This document shows, piece after piece, positions 34,613 through 42,837 of a stretch of DNA of 64,000 nucleotides. The stretch is taken from assembly GCF_020404765.1 (NCBI RefSeq), contig NZ_JAIVEM010000088.1:62001-126000 (forward strand), written 5' to 3'. The notes under the pieces are model-generated. The model was not told the origin of the DNA. It saw only the letters and a program-made list of their open reading frames with translations, and did not search any database. The translations under genes were made by a program, and so were the position numbers. This DNA comes from Paenibacillus sp. BJ-4. Lineage in GTDB: Bacteria; Bacillota; Bacilli; Paenibacillales; Paenibacillaceae. How positions within the stretch are numbered: the first letter of the stretch is position 1; each line of letters begins with the position of its first letter.

Positions 34613-35338
34613 TCATTCAACAGCCTCACCTGCTTTCACTGTTGAATCGACCGCAGAATCAGCCACCAGCTGCGTTGAAAGCAAATGTCCGTCCCGCATC
34701 TCTGATACACGGGTACAAATGCTATGTACCACGTCCATATCGTGCGTTACGATCACAATGGTAACCCCCAGCTCACGGTTGATCTCCCGCAGCACGCCAA
34801 GGATATCCGCAGTCGTCTGCGGATCAAGGGCCGAGGTCGGCTCATCACAAAGCAGCACCGCAGGTCGATTCGCCAGTGCTCTGGCAATCGCCACACGTTG
34901 CTTTTGGCCTCCGCTCAGTTGTGCTGGATACTGCTCTGCCTTGTCAGCTAGACCTACGAATTGCAGGCATTCACGCACTCGTTCCGCTCTCTCTTTTTTC
35001 TGGATGCCCGCCAGCTCCAGCGGCATGGCCACATTTCCACTAACCGTGCGATTGTGAACGAGATGATAATGCTGAAAAATCATTCCGATAGATCGCCGCG
35101 CTTCACGGAGACGTTTTTCCGGCATGCGAGTCAGCTCTGCCCCATTCACAACCACGGTTCCCTCATCCGGCCGTTCCAATACATTCATGAGCCGGAGCAA
35201 CGTTGACTTACCGGCACCGCTGGCACCTATAATACCGTGAATTTCCCCTTCCTTCACTTGAAGGGACACGGATTGAACCGCATCAAATTGGCCGCTTGAG
35301 GTGGTATAATGCTTGCTTACCTGATGCAGCGTAATCAT
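34613..35338 (-). CDS. metN: methionine ABC transporter ATPase MetN, short form
   Basis: A 241-residue ABC ATPase. Walker A is GASGAGKST at 38-46, the signature LSGGQKQRVAIARAL lies near 141-155, Walker B is VLLCDEPTSALD with Glu166, and the H-loop is VIVTHDMD. It energises MetI. Typical MetN has about 340 residues with a C-terminal NIL/ACT-like domain that binds methionine and shuts the pump down. Here the protein stops about 25 residues after the ATPase core, so that trans-inhibition domain is absent. No SAM riboswitch was found in the 140 bases upstream. It is the first gene of the operon, one base from metI if ATG 34611 is used. Confidence 0.92.
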   Translation of the reverse strand: MITLHQVSKHYTTSSGQFDAVQSVSLQVKEGEIHGIIGASGAGKSTLLRLMNVLERPDEGTVVVNGAELTRMPEKRLREARRSIGMIFQHYHLVHNRTVSGNVAMPLELAGIQKKERAERVRECLQFVGLADKAEQYPAQLSGGQKQRVAIARALANRPAVLLCDEPTSALDPQTTADILGVLREINRELGVTIVIVTHDMDVVHSICTRVSEMRDGHLLSTQLVADSAVDSTVKAGEAVE

Positions 35339-35477
35339 GAAACCGGCCTCCTGATGTTCCTTTTCTCAGGGAAAATGTAATAAGCCCGCCAGCCAGTTCA
35401 GGTCTGTACGAGCCGTCAATTCCCATTGCATTAATATAACACAGAGCAGAAAGCGGGCATAGCCTTTTGGCAGCAAA

Positions 35478-36269
35478 TTAGCGCACATCCCACACTTCTA
35501 CGTAAGGAAAGCGGATACCAAGCTCCCAAGCCAGCGCAAGCATCACCACAAAATAACAGATAAACACAATATCTACAGCCGAATAGCGGATCACATAATA
35601 ATACGTGCGCCTGGTTTCATTAACAAAGCCCTTGGCCTCCATGGCAACAGCGATTCGCTGTGCTCGCCGGATGCTCTGAGCGAGCAGCGGAATCGCATAT
35701 CTGCGAAGCGTGGCATACATATTCCATTTGGACACATGCTGCTGCGAGCCTCGAATGCGATGGGCATGTCTCAATGTCTGGAATTCTTCCAGCATAATCG
35801 GCATCATTCGCATGGCCGCCAAAAAGCTGTACGCATACTTCGGAGGAAGCCTCCATTGCTGCATCAGCGAGTAAAAAAGGTTCACCGGGCGAGTTGTCAT
35901 ACCAAATAACAGCCCTGCTGCTGCCATACTCAGTGCACGAAAGCCCAGATGCACGCCCCGATAAAAGCTTTCCTGCGTAATATGGATCAGGCCCCATGTC
36001 CACCAGGTCGTCACCCCTTTACCGAACAGCATCATACCTGTAGAGGTCGAAATAAACACCAATATAAAAGGAGAGCCATACAGCAGCAGTCGCTTCCACG
36101 GGTGACCCGACCAGACGAGCAACAGCAACATAGCACACGCTACATTAACCATGACATTTGGATTATGAATGACAATAACGACTACGAATAACAAGAAAAA
36201 CATCACGAGCTTTAGCCCCGGATTAACACGATGCAGCCAGGTTTCATGATGGGGAAAAGACAGGTTCAT
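35478..36269 (-). CDS. ykoC: ECF transporter transmembrane component (EcfT, YkoC type)
   Basis: A 263-residue EcfT protein with five or six hydrophobic segments between about 20 and 245. The coupling helices carry the two Ala-Arg-Gly-like signatures in the forms ALSMAAAGLLFGMTTRPVNL (near 112) and AMRMMPIMLEEFQTLRHAHR then IRGSQ (near 150-175). The second, with Arg-Gly, contacts the ATPase. ATG 36269 is chosen: GGGAGAG precedes it and it overlaps the upstream ATPase gene by 26 bases, which implies translational coupling. It forms the membrane scaffold of the thiamine-precursor importer with YkoE and YkoD. Confidence 0.9.
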   Translation of the reverse strand: MNLSFPHHETWLHRVNPGLKLVMFFLLFVVVIVIHNPNVMVNVACAMLLLLVWSGHPWKRLLLYGSPFILVFISTSTGMMLFGKGVTTWWTWGLIHITQESFYRGVHLGFRALSMAAAGLLFGMTTRPVNLFYSLMQQWRLPPKYAYSFLAAMRMMPIMLEEFQTLRHAHRIRGSQQHVSKWNMYATLRRYAIPLLAQSIRRAQRIAVAMEAKGFVNETRRTYYYVIRYSAVDIVFICYFVVMLALAWELGIRFPYVEVWDVR

Positions 36270-37728
36270 GTCGCAGCTCTCCCTTCTGCACCCGCCATGT
36301 ACCTGTGCAGTACCGTCGAACGATTTCCGGGTCATGAGTGACCATCACTATGGCTGTACCTGCCACTCTAAGTTCCTCCAGCATGTCCAGGATAACAAAG
36401 GTATTACGCGCATCCTGCCCAAAGGTCGGTTCATCCAGCAACAGCACGGCTGGCTCACGGATCATAGCCGTGGCAATGCTCAGACGCCTCTTTTGTCCAA
36501 GCGAAAGCTGATACGGATGGCGTTCGTCCAGCCGTTCCAGTCCGAACTGTACGAGCATTCGATCCACTCGCTCACTGCGCTGTTCGGCTGTAAACAAGCT
36601 TTGGGGTAACGAATACTCCAGCTCCTTCCGTACAGTGTGCGCTACGAATTGCAGCTCGGGATTTTGAAACACGAACGCTATACGCTCTGCCAGCTCCTCC
36701 GTACCGCCAGCCTCTACGCCGTCCACACGATAACGTCCCCGGGTGTGAAGCAAGCGCATCATGGAAAGCAGCAGCGAGCTTTTACCCGCTCCGTTTTCAC
36801 CGACCACGCCAATCCAGTCGCCCGGATTCACCTGTGCCTGCTCTACATCAATGACTGGACTTGATCCGCGCAGGCCACAGAAATCTTCCAGCTCCAGTAG
36901 AGCAGATTCAGCCGCCGAGATGGACGGTCTGTCGACACTTCCCGCCTCCTTCTGCTGTGTTACTTGCTCTCTCCAACGTGGCGAGGACGCTTCATCCCAT
37001 ACCCCCGGATGCCATACGCCGTACTCAGACAATGCCTGCCGATGTACATGAAATACTTCTTCCGCGTCCCCGTCCGCAATGATCTCCCCTTCAGCGGAAA
37101 GCACTACAATCCGATCCACAGCGTGGATGATTTCATTCATTTTATGCTCTACGATCACCAGCGTCTGGTTTTCCGAAATGTGGCGAATCGTTTCCCACAC
37201 CTGTGCGGTGCCTTCTTCGTCCAGCAAGGCCGTAGGTTCATCCAGAAAAAGCACCTCCGGCTCCATCGCCAGCACAGACGCAATGGCCAGACGCTGCTTC
37301 ATCCCCTGTGACATACTGCCAATGGGCATGTGTACATCATCCATCGAAAGTCCGACCTGCATCAGCAGTCTGCGAATACGGGACGGCATTTGCTCCCGCG
37401 GAACCTGATTATTTTCCAGCACAAAAGCCAGTTCCTCGTCTGCATATGACATGCAAAACTGCGTATCTGGATCTTGAAATACGATACCGGAACGAGCCGG
37501 GATTACGGTAGCATCGCATTTCATAGGTACTTCAATCGTACGCGGAATCAGGCCGCTCAGCACCTGGAGCAGCGTTGATTTGCCGCATCCGCTTGGTCCA
37601 AGCAGCAACAGCTTTTCCCCTTTACGAACGGATAAAGACATATTATGAAAAAGCAGTTCCTGTTCACCGGGAAATTTCAATCGAAGACGGGTGACCGACG
37701 CCACCACATCCTCGGCTGCCCGACACAT
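36244..37728 (-). CDS. ykoD: ECF transporter double ATPase (YkoD type)
   Basis: A 494-residue protein with two ABC cassettes in one chain. Cassette 1 has Walker A GPSGCGKST at 44-52, signature MSQGMKQR near 157 and Walker B EVLFLDEPTALLDE. Cassette 2 has GENGAGKSS near 313, signature LSLGQKRR, Walker B AVLLLDEPTFGQD and a VTHD H-loop. Q-loops read VFQDPDTQF and VFQNPELQF. Fusing the two ECF ATPases is normal for YkoD. Its start codon overlaps the ykoE stop by one base (TAATG), and the T-component gene overlaps its end, so the three subunits are made together. It powers uptake of thiamine or hydroxymethylpyrimidine; the riboswitch upstream supports this substrate. Confidence 0.93.
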   Translation of the reverse strand: MCRAAEDVVASVTRLRLKFPGEQELLFHNMSLSVRKGEKLLLLGPSGCGKSTLLQVLSGLIPRTIEVPMKCDATVIPARSGIVFQDPDTQFCMSYADEELAFVLENNQVPREQMPSRIRRLLMQVGLSMDDVHMPIGSMSQGMKQRLAIASVLAMEPEVLFLDEPTALLDEEGTAQVWETIRHISENQTLVIVEHKMNEIIHAVDRIVVLSAEGEIIADGDAEEVFHVHRQALSEYGVWHPGVWDEASSPRWREQVTQQKEAGSVDRPSISAAESALLELEDFCGLRGSSPVIDVEQAQVNPGDWIGVVGENGAGKSSLLLSMMRLLHTRGRYRVDGVEAGGTEELAERIAFVFQNPELQFVAHTVRKELEYSLPQSLFTAEQRSERVDRMLVQFGLERLDERHPYQLSLGQKRRLSIATAMIREPAVLLLDEPTFGQDARNTFVILDMLEELRVAGTAIVMVTHDPEIVRRYCTGTWRVQKGELRHEPVFSPS

Positions 37729-38324
37729 TAATCCAGCCCCTTGTAATCCTGCTGCGTTGCAGGTCTCAAGGTTCGTGTGACCCCGGTTACTTCCAGCGCC
37801 TTGGCCAGATAAAATGCGAATACCCCGGCAATCACAATGCTTCCTATCATGCGGAATCCAATATACAAAATGTAATTCCAGGTCGAAAGCTGATCAATAT
37901 ACCCGTAGCTGAAGTCCAAAATCAGAGAGACAACAGCCGCTCCAACAGCAGCCAATGATGTGACCCACAGGTTGGCGTTCCTGTATAGAAAAATCGCGAA
38001 GATCAGCTCCGCTCCCAAGCCTTGCAGCAGACCATAGTACAAGGTGGACATTCCCCATTCGCTTCCCAGAAAAGCACTGACCGTGGCCGCGGCTACCTCT
38101 GCCAAAATCGCAACCCCCGGCTTGCGAATGATGAGATAAGCGAACGTGCCTGCCATAAACCACATGCCATACATCAGCTGCTCGGCGTGCAGACCGAATG
38201 GCTTCATCAAATCATAGGCAGGCCCCCATATTTTATAGACCAGCCCGAACACAACAGATATCACAATCGTGACCAAAATATCTGTCAGCTTTAACCCTTT
38301 GGACGCTCTTACATTAGTATTCAT
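37728..38324 (-). CDS. ykoE: ECF transporter substrate-binding component for thiamine precursor (YkoE)
   Basis: A 198-residue integral membrane S-component with six hydrophobic segments. YkoE hallmarks are KLTDILVTIVISVVFGLVYK near 11-30, the EQLMYGMWFMAGTFAYLIIR region near 48-67, and EVAAATVSAFLGSEWGMSTL near 76-95. It binds HMP or thiamine at the outer face and hands it to the EcfT/ATPase module. ATG 38324 follows GGGGAG; upstream in-frame codons run into the riboswitch terminator hairpin and are rejected. It is the first gene of the operon, about 320 bases downstream of a TPP aptamer. Confidence 0.92.
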   Translation of the reverse strand: MNTNVRASKGLKLTDILVTIVISVVFGLVYKIWGPAYDLMKPFGLHAEQLMYGMWFMAGTFAYLIIRKPGVAILAEVAAATVSAFLGSEWGMSTLYYGLLQGLGAELIFAIFLYRNANLWVTSLAAVGAAVVSLILDFSYGYIDQLSTWNYILYIGFRMIGSIVIAGVFAFYLAKALEVTGVTRTLRPATQQDYKGLD

Positions 38325-38369
38325 GGATGATATACTCCCCTTTTCCCTTAAAATAGGTCTCTTGGCCAT

Positions 38370-38405
38370 AAAAAAAGCCTGTCCGGAGCTGAATCTCCAG
38401 GCAAG
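38370..38405 (-). terminator. expression-platform terminator of the TPP riboswitch
   Basis: GCCTGgAG and CTCCggaCAGGC form the stem on the minus strand, followed by TTTTTTT, 45 bases before the ykoE start. TPP binding to the aptamer would favour it. Confidence 0.85.
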
Positions 38406-38461
38406 CTTTATGCGCAGTCATAAGGTGATCACCATACACAACATCTCTTGTCGATATGTCT

Positions 38462-38578
38462 CATATAACTGTAGCCTGAGCTACTGCACTGCAACCAAGT
38501 CTAAGTCAGGGGCAGAACAAAATGCTCCTTGCTCGTCTGCAGCATTTTACAGATCCGCAGCTACTTAGTTGTTATATG
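38462..38578 (-). other. three nested stems in the riboswitch leader
   Basis: Perfect pairs CATATAAC/GTTATATG (38462-38469, 38571-38578), CTAAGT/ACTTAG (38501-38506, 38563-38568) and AAAATGCT/AGCATTTT (38519-38526, 38541-38548) are concentric. Partial pairing lies between the inner two. The segment separates the TPP aptamer from its terminator and has no coding capacity. It could be an inserted palindromic element or part of the switching mechanism; I do not recognise it. Confidence 0.6.
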
Positions 38579-38645
38579 ATATGAATCGAATCCAACGACA
38601 AACCGCAATACACGCGGTTATTCTTGTTATTTGTATAGTGCTCTA

Positions 38646-38733
38646 AGTTTCTCTACGCTGGCATTACCCAGATCAGATTTCACGGTCGGTGGCAGGGGCC
38701 ACCCTCTCAGCCTGACTTTCTCAAGCTCCCGAC
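38646..38733 (-). promoter_or_regulatory. TPP riboswitch (THI element)
   Basis: The minus strand carries the conserved aptamer core: GGGAGCTTGAGAAAGTCAGG, CTGAGAGGGTGG, a variable arm, GACCGTGAAATCTGATCTGG and GTAATGCCAGCGTAGAGAAA. All invariant pieces (CUGAGA, and the CUGAUCUGGGUAAUGCCAGCGUAG.GAA block) are present. It controls the ykoE-ykoD-ykoC operon in response to thiamine pyrophosphate. Confidence 0.96.
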
Positions 38734-38784
38734 AATGCTTTTTAATTCACTATAATGTACACCACATCTATCGCTTTGACAATC

Positions 38785-39582
38785 CTATAATCCGAAAAAG
38801 CGTTTGGCCGTTTCCGTCGTCGCAATTTCGATCTCCATCATGCTCCGGCCTGTGCATTCAGCTATTGTAGCGGCAATGTGAGCAAGATACATCGGCTCAT
38901 TACGCCCTTCTTTCGGCTTCACAGGCAGATTACGCGGGGTCAGAAATGGAGCATCCGTTTCAATCATCAAACGGTCCAGTGGAATATCCCTGACCAGCTC
39001 ACGCAGATGCTTGCCACGCCGTTCGTCACAGATCCAGCCTGTAATACCGATATACAGATCCATTTCTACATACGTATGCAATTCCTGTGCAGTTCCGGTA
39101 AAGCAATGCACCACTGCCTGATCCACAAGCCCTTGATGCTCCCGCAGCATGGCGACAAAGTCCTCATGCGCATCCCGTTCGTGCAGAAATAACGGCAAAT
39201 TCAGCTCGCCCGCCAGTTGGATTTGCTCCCCAAACCATCGGCGCTGCACATCACGCGGTGAAAAATCACGGTTATAGTCCAATCCACATTCACCTATGGA
39301 TACGACCTGTGGCTGATCTGCCAGCTGGCGGAGCTGCTGAATCGTATCTGCGTTGCAGTTTTTGGCGTCATGGGGATGCACACCAGCCGTGGCGTACAGC
39401 TTGCCCGGGTAACGCGCCGCATACTGAGCAGCATCTCGGCTGCTGCGGACACTTGTCCCGGTAATAATCAGCGGCGTAATCCCTTCGGCTGCCGCCCTCT
39501 CTACCACCTGTTCCCGATCCGTATGAAATGAACGATGCATCAGATTCACACCAATATCAATCAATGGTGTACCTATACCCAT
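38785..39582 (-). CDS. tatD: TatD-family metal-dependent DNase
   Basis: A 265-residue TatD nuclease very close in pattern to E. coli TatD. It begins PLIDIGVNLMHRSF and has AGVHPHDAKN, the IGECGLDYNRDFSP motif with the metal-ligand Glu near 94, LPLFLHERDAHEDF, VVHCFTGT, the IGITGWICDERRGK block and LMIETDAPFLTPRN with the catalytic Asp. It is a 3'-5' exonuclease of single-stranded DNA or RNA, used in repair of oxidised ends. The E. coli-like IDIGVNL start, rather than the DTHCHL of Bacillus YabD, marks it as true TatD. AAAGGAGGG precedes the ATG. It follows the remains of an RNA-repair locus on the same strand. Confidence 0.95.
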   Translation of the reverse strand: MGIGTPLIDIGVNLMHRSFHTDREQVVERAAAEGITPLIITGTSVRSSRDAAQYAARYPGKLYATAGVHPHDAKNCNADTIQQLRQLADQPQVVSIGECGLDYNRDFSPRDVQRRWFGEQIQLAGELNLPLFLHERDAHEDFVAMLREHQGLVDQAVVHCFTGTAQELHTYVEMDLYIGITGWICDERRGKHLRELVRDIPLDRLMIETDAPFLTPRNLPVKPKEGRNEPMYLAHIAATIAECTGRSMMEIEIATTETAKRFFGL

Positions 39583-39635
39583 CTCAAGCCCTCCTTTATA
39601 AACTACAATCTTGGTTCGCCGCTGCTTCAGACGCT

Positions 39636-39764
39636 TTACATTCTCAGGTACAAGATACTCTGTGTCCCTTTTTCCGTGCGATCATATAGATTATAAGGAT
39701 TCTTGGCGAGCAGATGAGAAATCACCCCTGCATCTGTTCCTGTTGCCTTTAACGTGATATGCAT
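39636..39764 (-). pseudogene. remnant of hen1 (3'-terminal RNA ribose methyltransferase)
   Basis: A 42-codon frame begins MHITLKATGTDAGVISHLLA then KNPYNLYDRTEKG, the well-known opening of bacterial Hen1, and breaks off after residue 34. Intact Hen1 has about 460 residues. In another frame the DNA continues as EYLVPENVKRLKQRRTK up to the tatD ribosome site. That piece resembles the last helix of the partner enzyme Pnkp, which would imply a deletion from hen1 into pnkp; this second match is weak. Ribosome site GGAGGAGAAG and ATG 39764 remain. Family recognition is from memory. Confidence 0.6.
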
Positions 39765-39786
39765 ACACTTCTTCTCCTCCCCGGCT

Positions 39787-40605
39787 TTATGCTTCCCATA
39801 CTTCCTTCACCGCAGCGCGGAACAAATCATCTAGCTGCTGATCACGTCCACCCTCCATATACTGGAGCAAAGGTGCCGTCTGTTCAAAATAAGCAATTTG
39901 CTGCTGTATAAAATCGTTTACCATCGAAAGCTGTGGCTCAATATCGAGCTCCTCGCCTGCTTTTTTACGCACCAGCAAATGTTCAATGACCTGATAAAGC
40001 TCTGTATCTGACGGAACTAATTCCTCCAGCAGCATTTCGAATTCCATTGGAGGCATGCTGCTATACCGTTCAATCCAGCCGCAGGCCAGCAGCGGGCGCA
40101 GTACATAAAAGTACTTTTTGATCTTCACCTGTTCTCCCTGCAAATAATCCCGGTAGTTCCCCCGCGCCATATTCAGATAGTGATACATGCAGGACTTGGA
40201 AGAGAAGGTTAGCGGCGATATAGCGCGAATCTGATCGGCCACTGAATATTGCTCCAGATAGGGAATCGGGGATTGCAGCCATTCCAGCAAGGGCGGATTG
40301 GACTTGCGAAACAAATTAAGCGCCTTTTTCAAATCCCAGCCGTTAATATCCAGCATATCACTGAGCGGCCGCTCAATCACATCGCGCTTGTCAAAAATAG
40401 ACAAATACCACTCCATCGGCCTTACATAGATAAAACGCACATCATAGTCACTGTCCTGTGAAGGAAATCCCCATGCCCGGCTGCCTGACTCACAGGCATA
40501 TATAATACGCACCTGCTCCTCCTGTTCCAAGGTACGCAGCTCACGCAAAACCGCTTCGCGCATGTCCGGCTTGATTAAATCATGCTCCTGCTTCATATCA
40601 GTCAT
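39787..40605 (-). CDS. nucleotidyltransferase-domain protein (COG3541/YcgL type)
   Basis: A 272-residue protein of the DNA polymerase beta-like nucleotidyltransferase fold. The active site is YACESGSRAWGFPSQDSDYD at 36-55: GSRAWGF is the glycine-serine loop and DSDYD the metal-binding acidic pair. It continues VRFIYVRPMEWYLSI, GWDLKKALNLFRKSNPPLLE, and a helical C-terminal half including KKYFYVLRPLLACGWIE. The substrate is unknown; members are often beside RNA-repair genes and the Hen1 remnant 22 bases downstream fits that. ATG 40605 follows GGGGAGGG; longer reading only extends into the upstream pseudogene. Confidence 0.9.
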   Translation of the reverse strand: MTDMKQEHDLIKPDMREAVLRELRTLEQEEQVRIIYACESGSRAWGFPSQDSDYDVRFIYVRPMEWYLSIFDKRDVIERPLSDMLDINGWDLKKALNLFRKSNPPLLEWLQSPIPYLEQYSVADQIRAISPLTFSSKSCMYHYLNMARGNYRDYLQGEQVKIKKYFYVLRPLLACGWIERYSSMPPMEFEMLLEELVPSDTELYQVIEHLLVRKKAGEELDIEPQLSMVNDFIQQQIAYFEQTAPLLQYMEGGRDQQLDDLFRAAVKEVWEA

Positions 40606-40625
40606 GCTATTCCCTCCCCAATCAT

Positions 40626-41324
40626 TTACAGTATTTCTTGCAGCTGTTCCCGGATGGATTCTTGCGTTTCCTCTGCCGACAAGCGACGAAGGCGATCTGT
40701 CGTTTCCTTTCCCCACATTTCAGAAGGCCACCCCTTGAGTACATGAAGCGCTGCATGCCGATTGGAGATCACTGGACTCCAAAGTCCGGTAGCAACTAGC
40801 TGTTGGCCTACCTCTTCGTAAGAAGACAATATTGGCAACAGCATACCCAGACATTGATGCGCTTCATACTCTGATCCAAAGCCCGGCAAGTCAGCAGGGC
40901 CGGAAGCAATCTCTCCCAAAGGCAAGTGTTTTTCTGCAAAAGCCACCAGCTTACGAATCCGCTGCTCGTCCTCCGTCTTCATGAGTTCAAAGTACACGAA
41001 GGTCTGCCATGGCTGTGTGCAGTTCGCCTTTATGAGCGCATTCATAAGCAAGATACTCATACATAGCATCGTTGCGGAATCCTTCCCGTAATAGCCAATC
41101 ACGTATTTCCGGACGCGTCGGCTCCAGCCGTTCCACCACGTGAATACGTCCCCAGCCCTGTACCTACCGAGCCAACGTATACAGCTGTTCATTGGCTTGT
41201 TCCGAAGTATTAAACGATCATCGATCAGTCTGCCCTGAACGTCCAGTCCCTGTATAATCGTTTCATAGATCGAAAGCTTGCCTATCCATGGATGTAACAC
41301 CTTGTTTTTGATTCGTCCAAACAT
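40626..41324 (-). pseudogene. degenerate gene with internal deletion, frameshifts and a nonsense codon
   Basis: A 232-codon frame is open by accident. The first 40 codons (MFGRIKNKVLHPWIGKLSIY to DDRLIL) look genuine and follow AAAGGTG. Codons 41 to about 116 have protein-like content only in a neighbouring frame, which reads NTSEQANEQLYTLAR, a TAG stop at 41164-41166, then VQGWGRIHVVERLEPTRPEI, RDWLLREGFRNDAMYEYLAY and ECAHKGELHTAMADLRVL. After that the first frame resumes with KTEDEQRIRKLVAFAEKHLP to the end. The intact family appears to be a longer helical, HEAT-like protein of unknown role. The gene probably lost an internal segment. It heads the same operon as the nucleotidyltransferase and Hen1 remnant. 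Confidence 0.65.
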
Positions 41325-41523
41325 GTTACATCACCTTTCTGTTATGTATTGCTTCTTGCTCATCGTGACGACCTTATACCCCTATGATCCTTGATTTTGG
41401 AAGTCGTGAACATGGTGAAAGTATTACAAGGATGAATAAATTTCCTTTTTCCTGCATCTCATCCCTGTTAAAATAAAGGGATACTTGTTTTCGCAGAACG
41501 GCAACAGAAATGGAGAATTCACC

Positions 41524-42837
41524 ATGGCGAAAGAGAGCTTTGATAAAGAAATTCAATTTCTGCGCATGTTGACATTGACAAGCGGTGCTTACAATCGGCA
41601 GCAATTTGCAGACAGACTAGGCATTTCGGTACATACCTTCGATAAGACGATCCGGCGGCTCAAGGAAATTGTCCAATCCGTCCAGCAGCAGCTGCCGGCA
41701 GAGCAGGGACATGATTTTAATGAGATGCTTCGCTTTACTTATTATGAATCCGCTGATCCATTACTGTTATTCCTGTTTCGAGCCAAATCGCTCAAGGAAT
41801 CGGAAAGCGTCCGTTTGGCTTTACTGCTGACAGCGCTGCAGTCACAGCCCCTGACTACCATGGAGCTACTGGATGCCTGCTGTGACGGACTACCTCCAGA
41901 CAGTACGCTGCCGGATGAGAAAACAATCCGTTCGGACCTGAAATATCTGGTCGAAGTCGGCGTAGTTCGCAAGGAACCCGGTGGCAGACCTTACCGCTAT
42001 GCTGTCCGCAATGATCTGCTCACAGGGCTGACGGATGAGGAATTACTCGACTTATATGATTTTGTAGACATTATGGCCAACACTCAGCTTCCCTCTGTGC
42101 AGGGATACCTGTTGCGCGATCAATTGAAAAAAGCGATGCGCCGTCAAAGCGGAGATCGAGATATGGCGGAACCTTTTTTATACAAGTACCACTATTACTC
42201 ACGCATTCTGGACGAGGCCCATATCCATCCACTTTTACATGCCATTCGGCAACACCGCTGTGTGACTTTTTTATATTTTTCGACGTCCAAACGAAGTATG
42301 TACGGGTCACAGAATACCAATCCGCTGTTTGAAAAAGAGACGGAGGGACGTGAGCATAACATTCTGCCCTTGCAGGTCATCTATGATCATCAATACGGAC
42401 GCTGGTATGTGCTGGGGCACGTGGGCGGCAAAGGAATCATGAAGTTCCGCTTGGAGGGCATGACTCAATTGGTGGAGGGAAAGCCTGTGCCAGAGCAGCA
42501 TTTTGCCGACCTGCTGGCGGTGTTGGAAGAAAAAATGCGGTATAGCTGGCTTGTGGATACTGGACGCGCTGTGAAGGTTCGGGTGCGTTTTTTTAATCCT
42601 GAGGGCGCAAAGCGTAACTTTATTCGGGAACGTGTGCTGTTACAGGGACAATGGGGCACTATTACGGAGGAAGAAAGCGAATCCTTCATCTATGAAATTA
42701 CAGTAAATGGTATTACCGAGATTAAACCGTGGATTCGCAGCTTCGGGTCAAGCTGTGAGGTATTGGAGCCAGAGCGGCTTCGTAAGGAATTCAGGCAGGA
42801 ATGGAAGGAGCTGCAAGCCTATTATGAGCCTGTTTGA
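41524..42837 (+). CDS. WYL-domain transcriptional regulator
   Basis: A 437-residue regulator. N-terminal winged HTH: RMLTLTSGAYNRQQFADRLG near 11-30, with ISVHTFDKTIRRL as recognition helix. The WYL domain near 235-330 has IRQHRCVTFLYFSTSKRS, the core YDHQYGRWYVLGHVGG (the WYL-type strand reads WYV) and KFRLEGMTQL. A C-terminal WCX domain ends the protein (VRFFNPEGAKRNFIRERVLL and IKPWIRSFGSSCEVLEPERL). WYL proteins sense nucleic acids or nucleotides and often control RNA-repair, DNA-damage and defence genes. It is divergent from the degenerate RNA-repair-like operon, which it may once have regulated. ATG 41524 follows GGAG. Confidence 0.9.
   Translation: MAKESFDKEIQFLRMLTLTSGAYNRQQFADRLGISVHTFDKTIRRLKEIVQSVQQQLPAEQGHDFNEMLRFTYYESADPLLLFLFRAKSLKESESVRLALLLTALQSQPLTTMELLDACCDGLPPDSTLPDEKTIRSDLKYLVEVGVVRKEPGGRPYRYAVRNDLLTGLTDEELLDLYDFVDIMANTQLPSVQGYLLRDQLKKAMRRQSGDRDMAEPFLYKYHYYSRILDEAHIHPLLHAIRQHRCVTFLYFSTSKRSMYGSQNTNPLFEKETEGREHNILPLQVIYDHQYGRWYVLGHVGGKGIMKFRLEGMTQLVEGKPVPEQHFADLLAVLEEKMRYSWLVDTGRAVKVRVRFFNPEGAKRNFIRERVLLQGQWGTITEEESESFIYEITVNGITEIKPWIRSFGSSCEVLEPERLRKEFRQEWKELQAYYEPV

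Noticed and set aside
35339..35477. Possible SAM riboswitch or T-box before metN
   Set aside because: None of the conserved S-box or T-box segments is present. Only a GCCCGC/GCGGGC pair 63 bases apart (35384-35458) was found, too weak to call a terminator.
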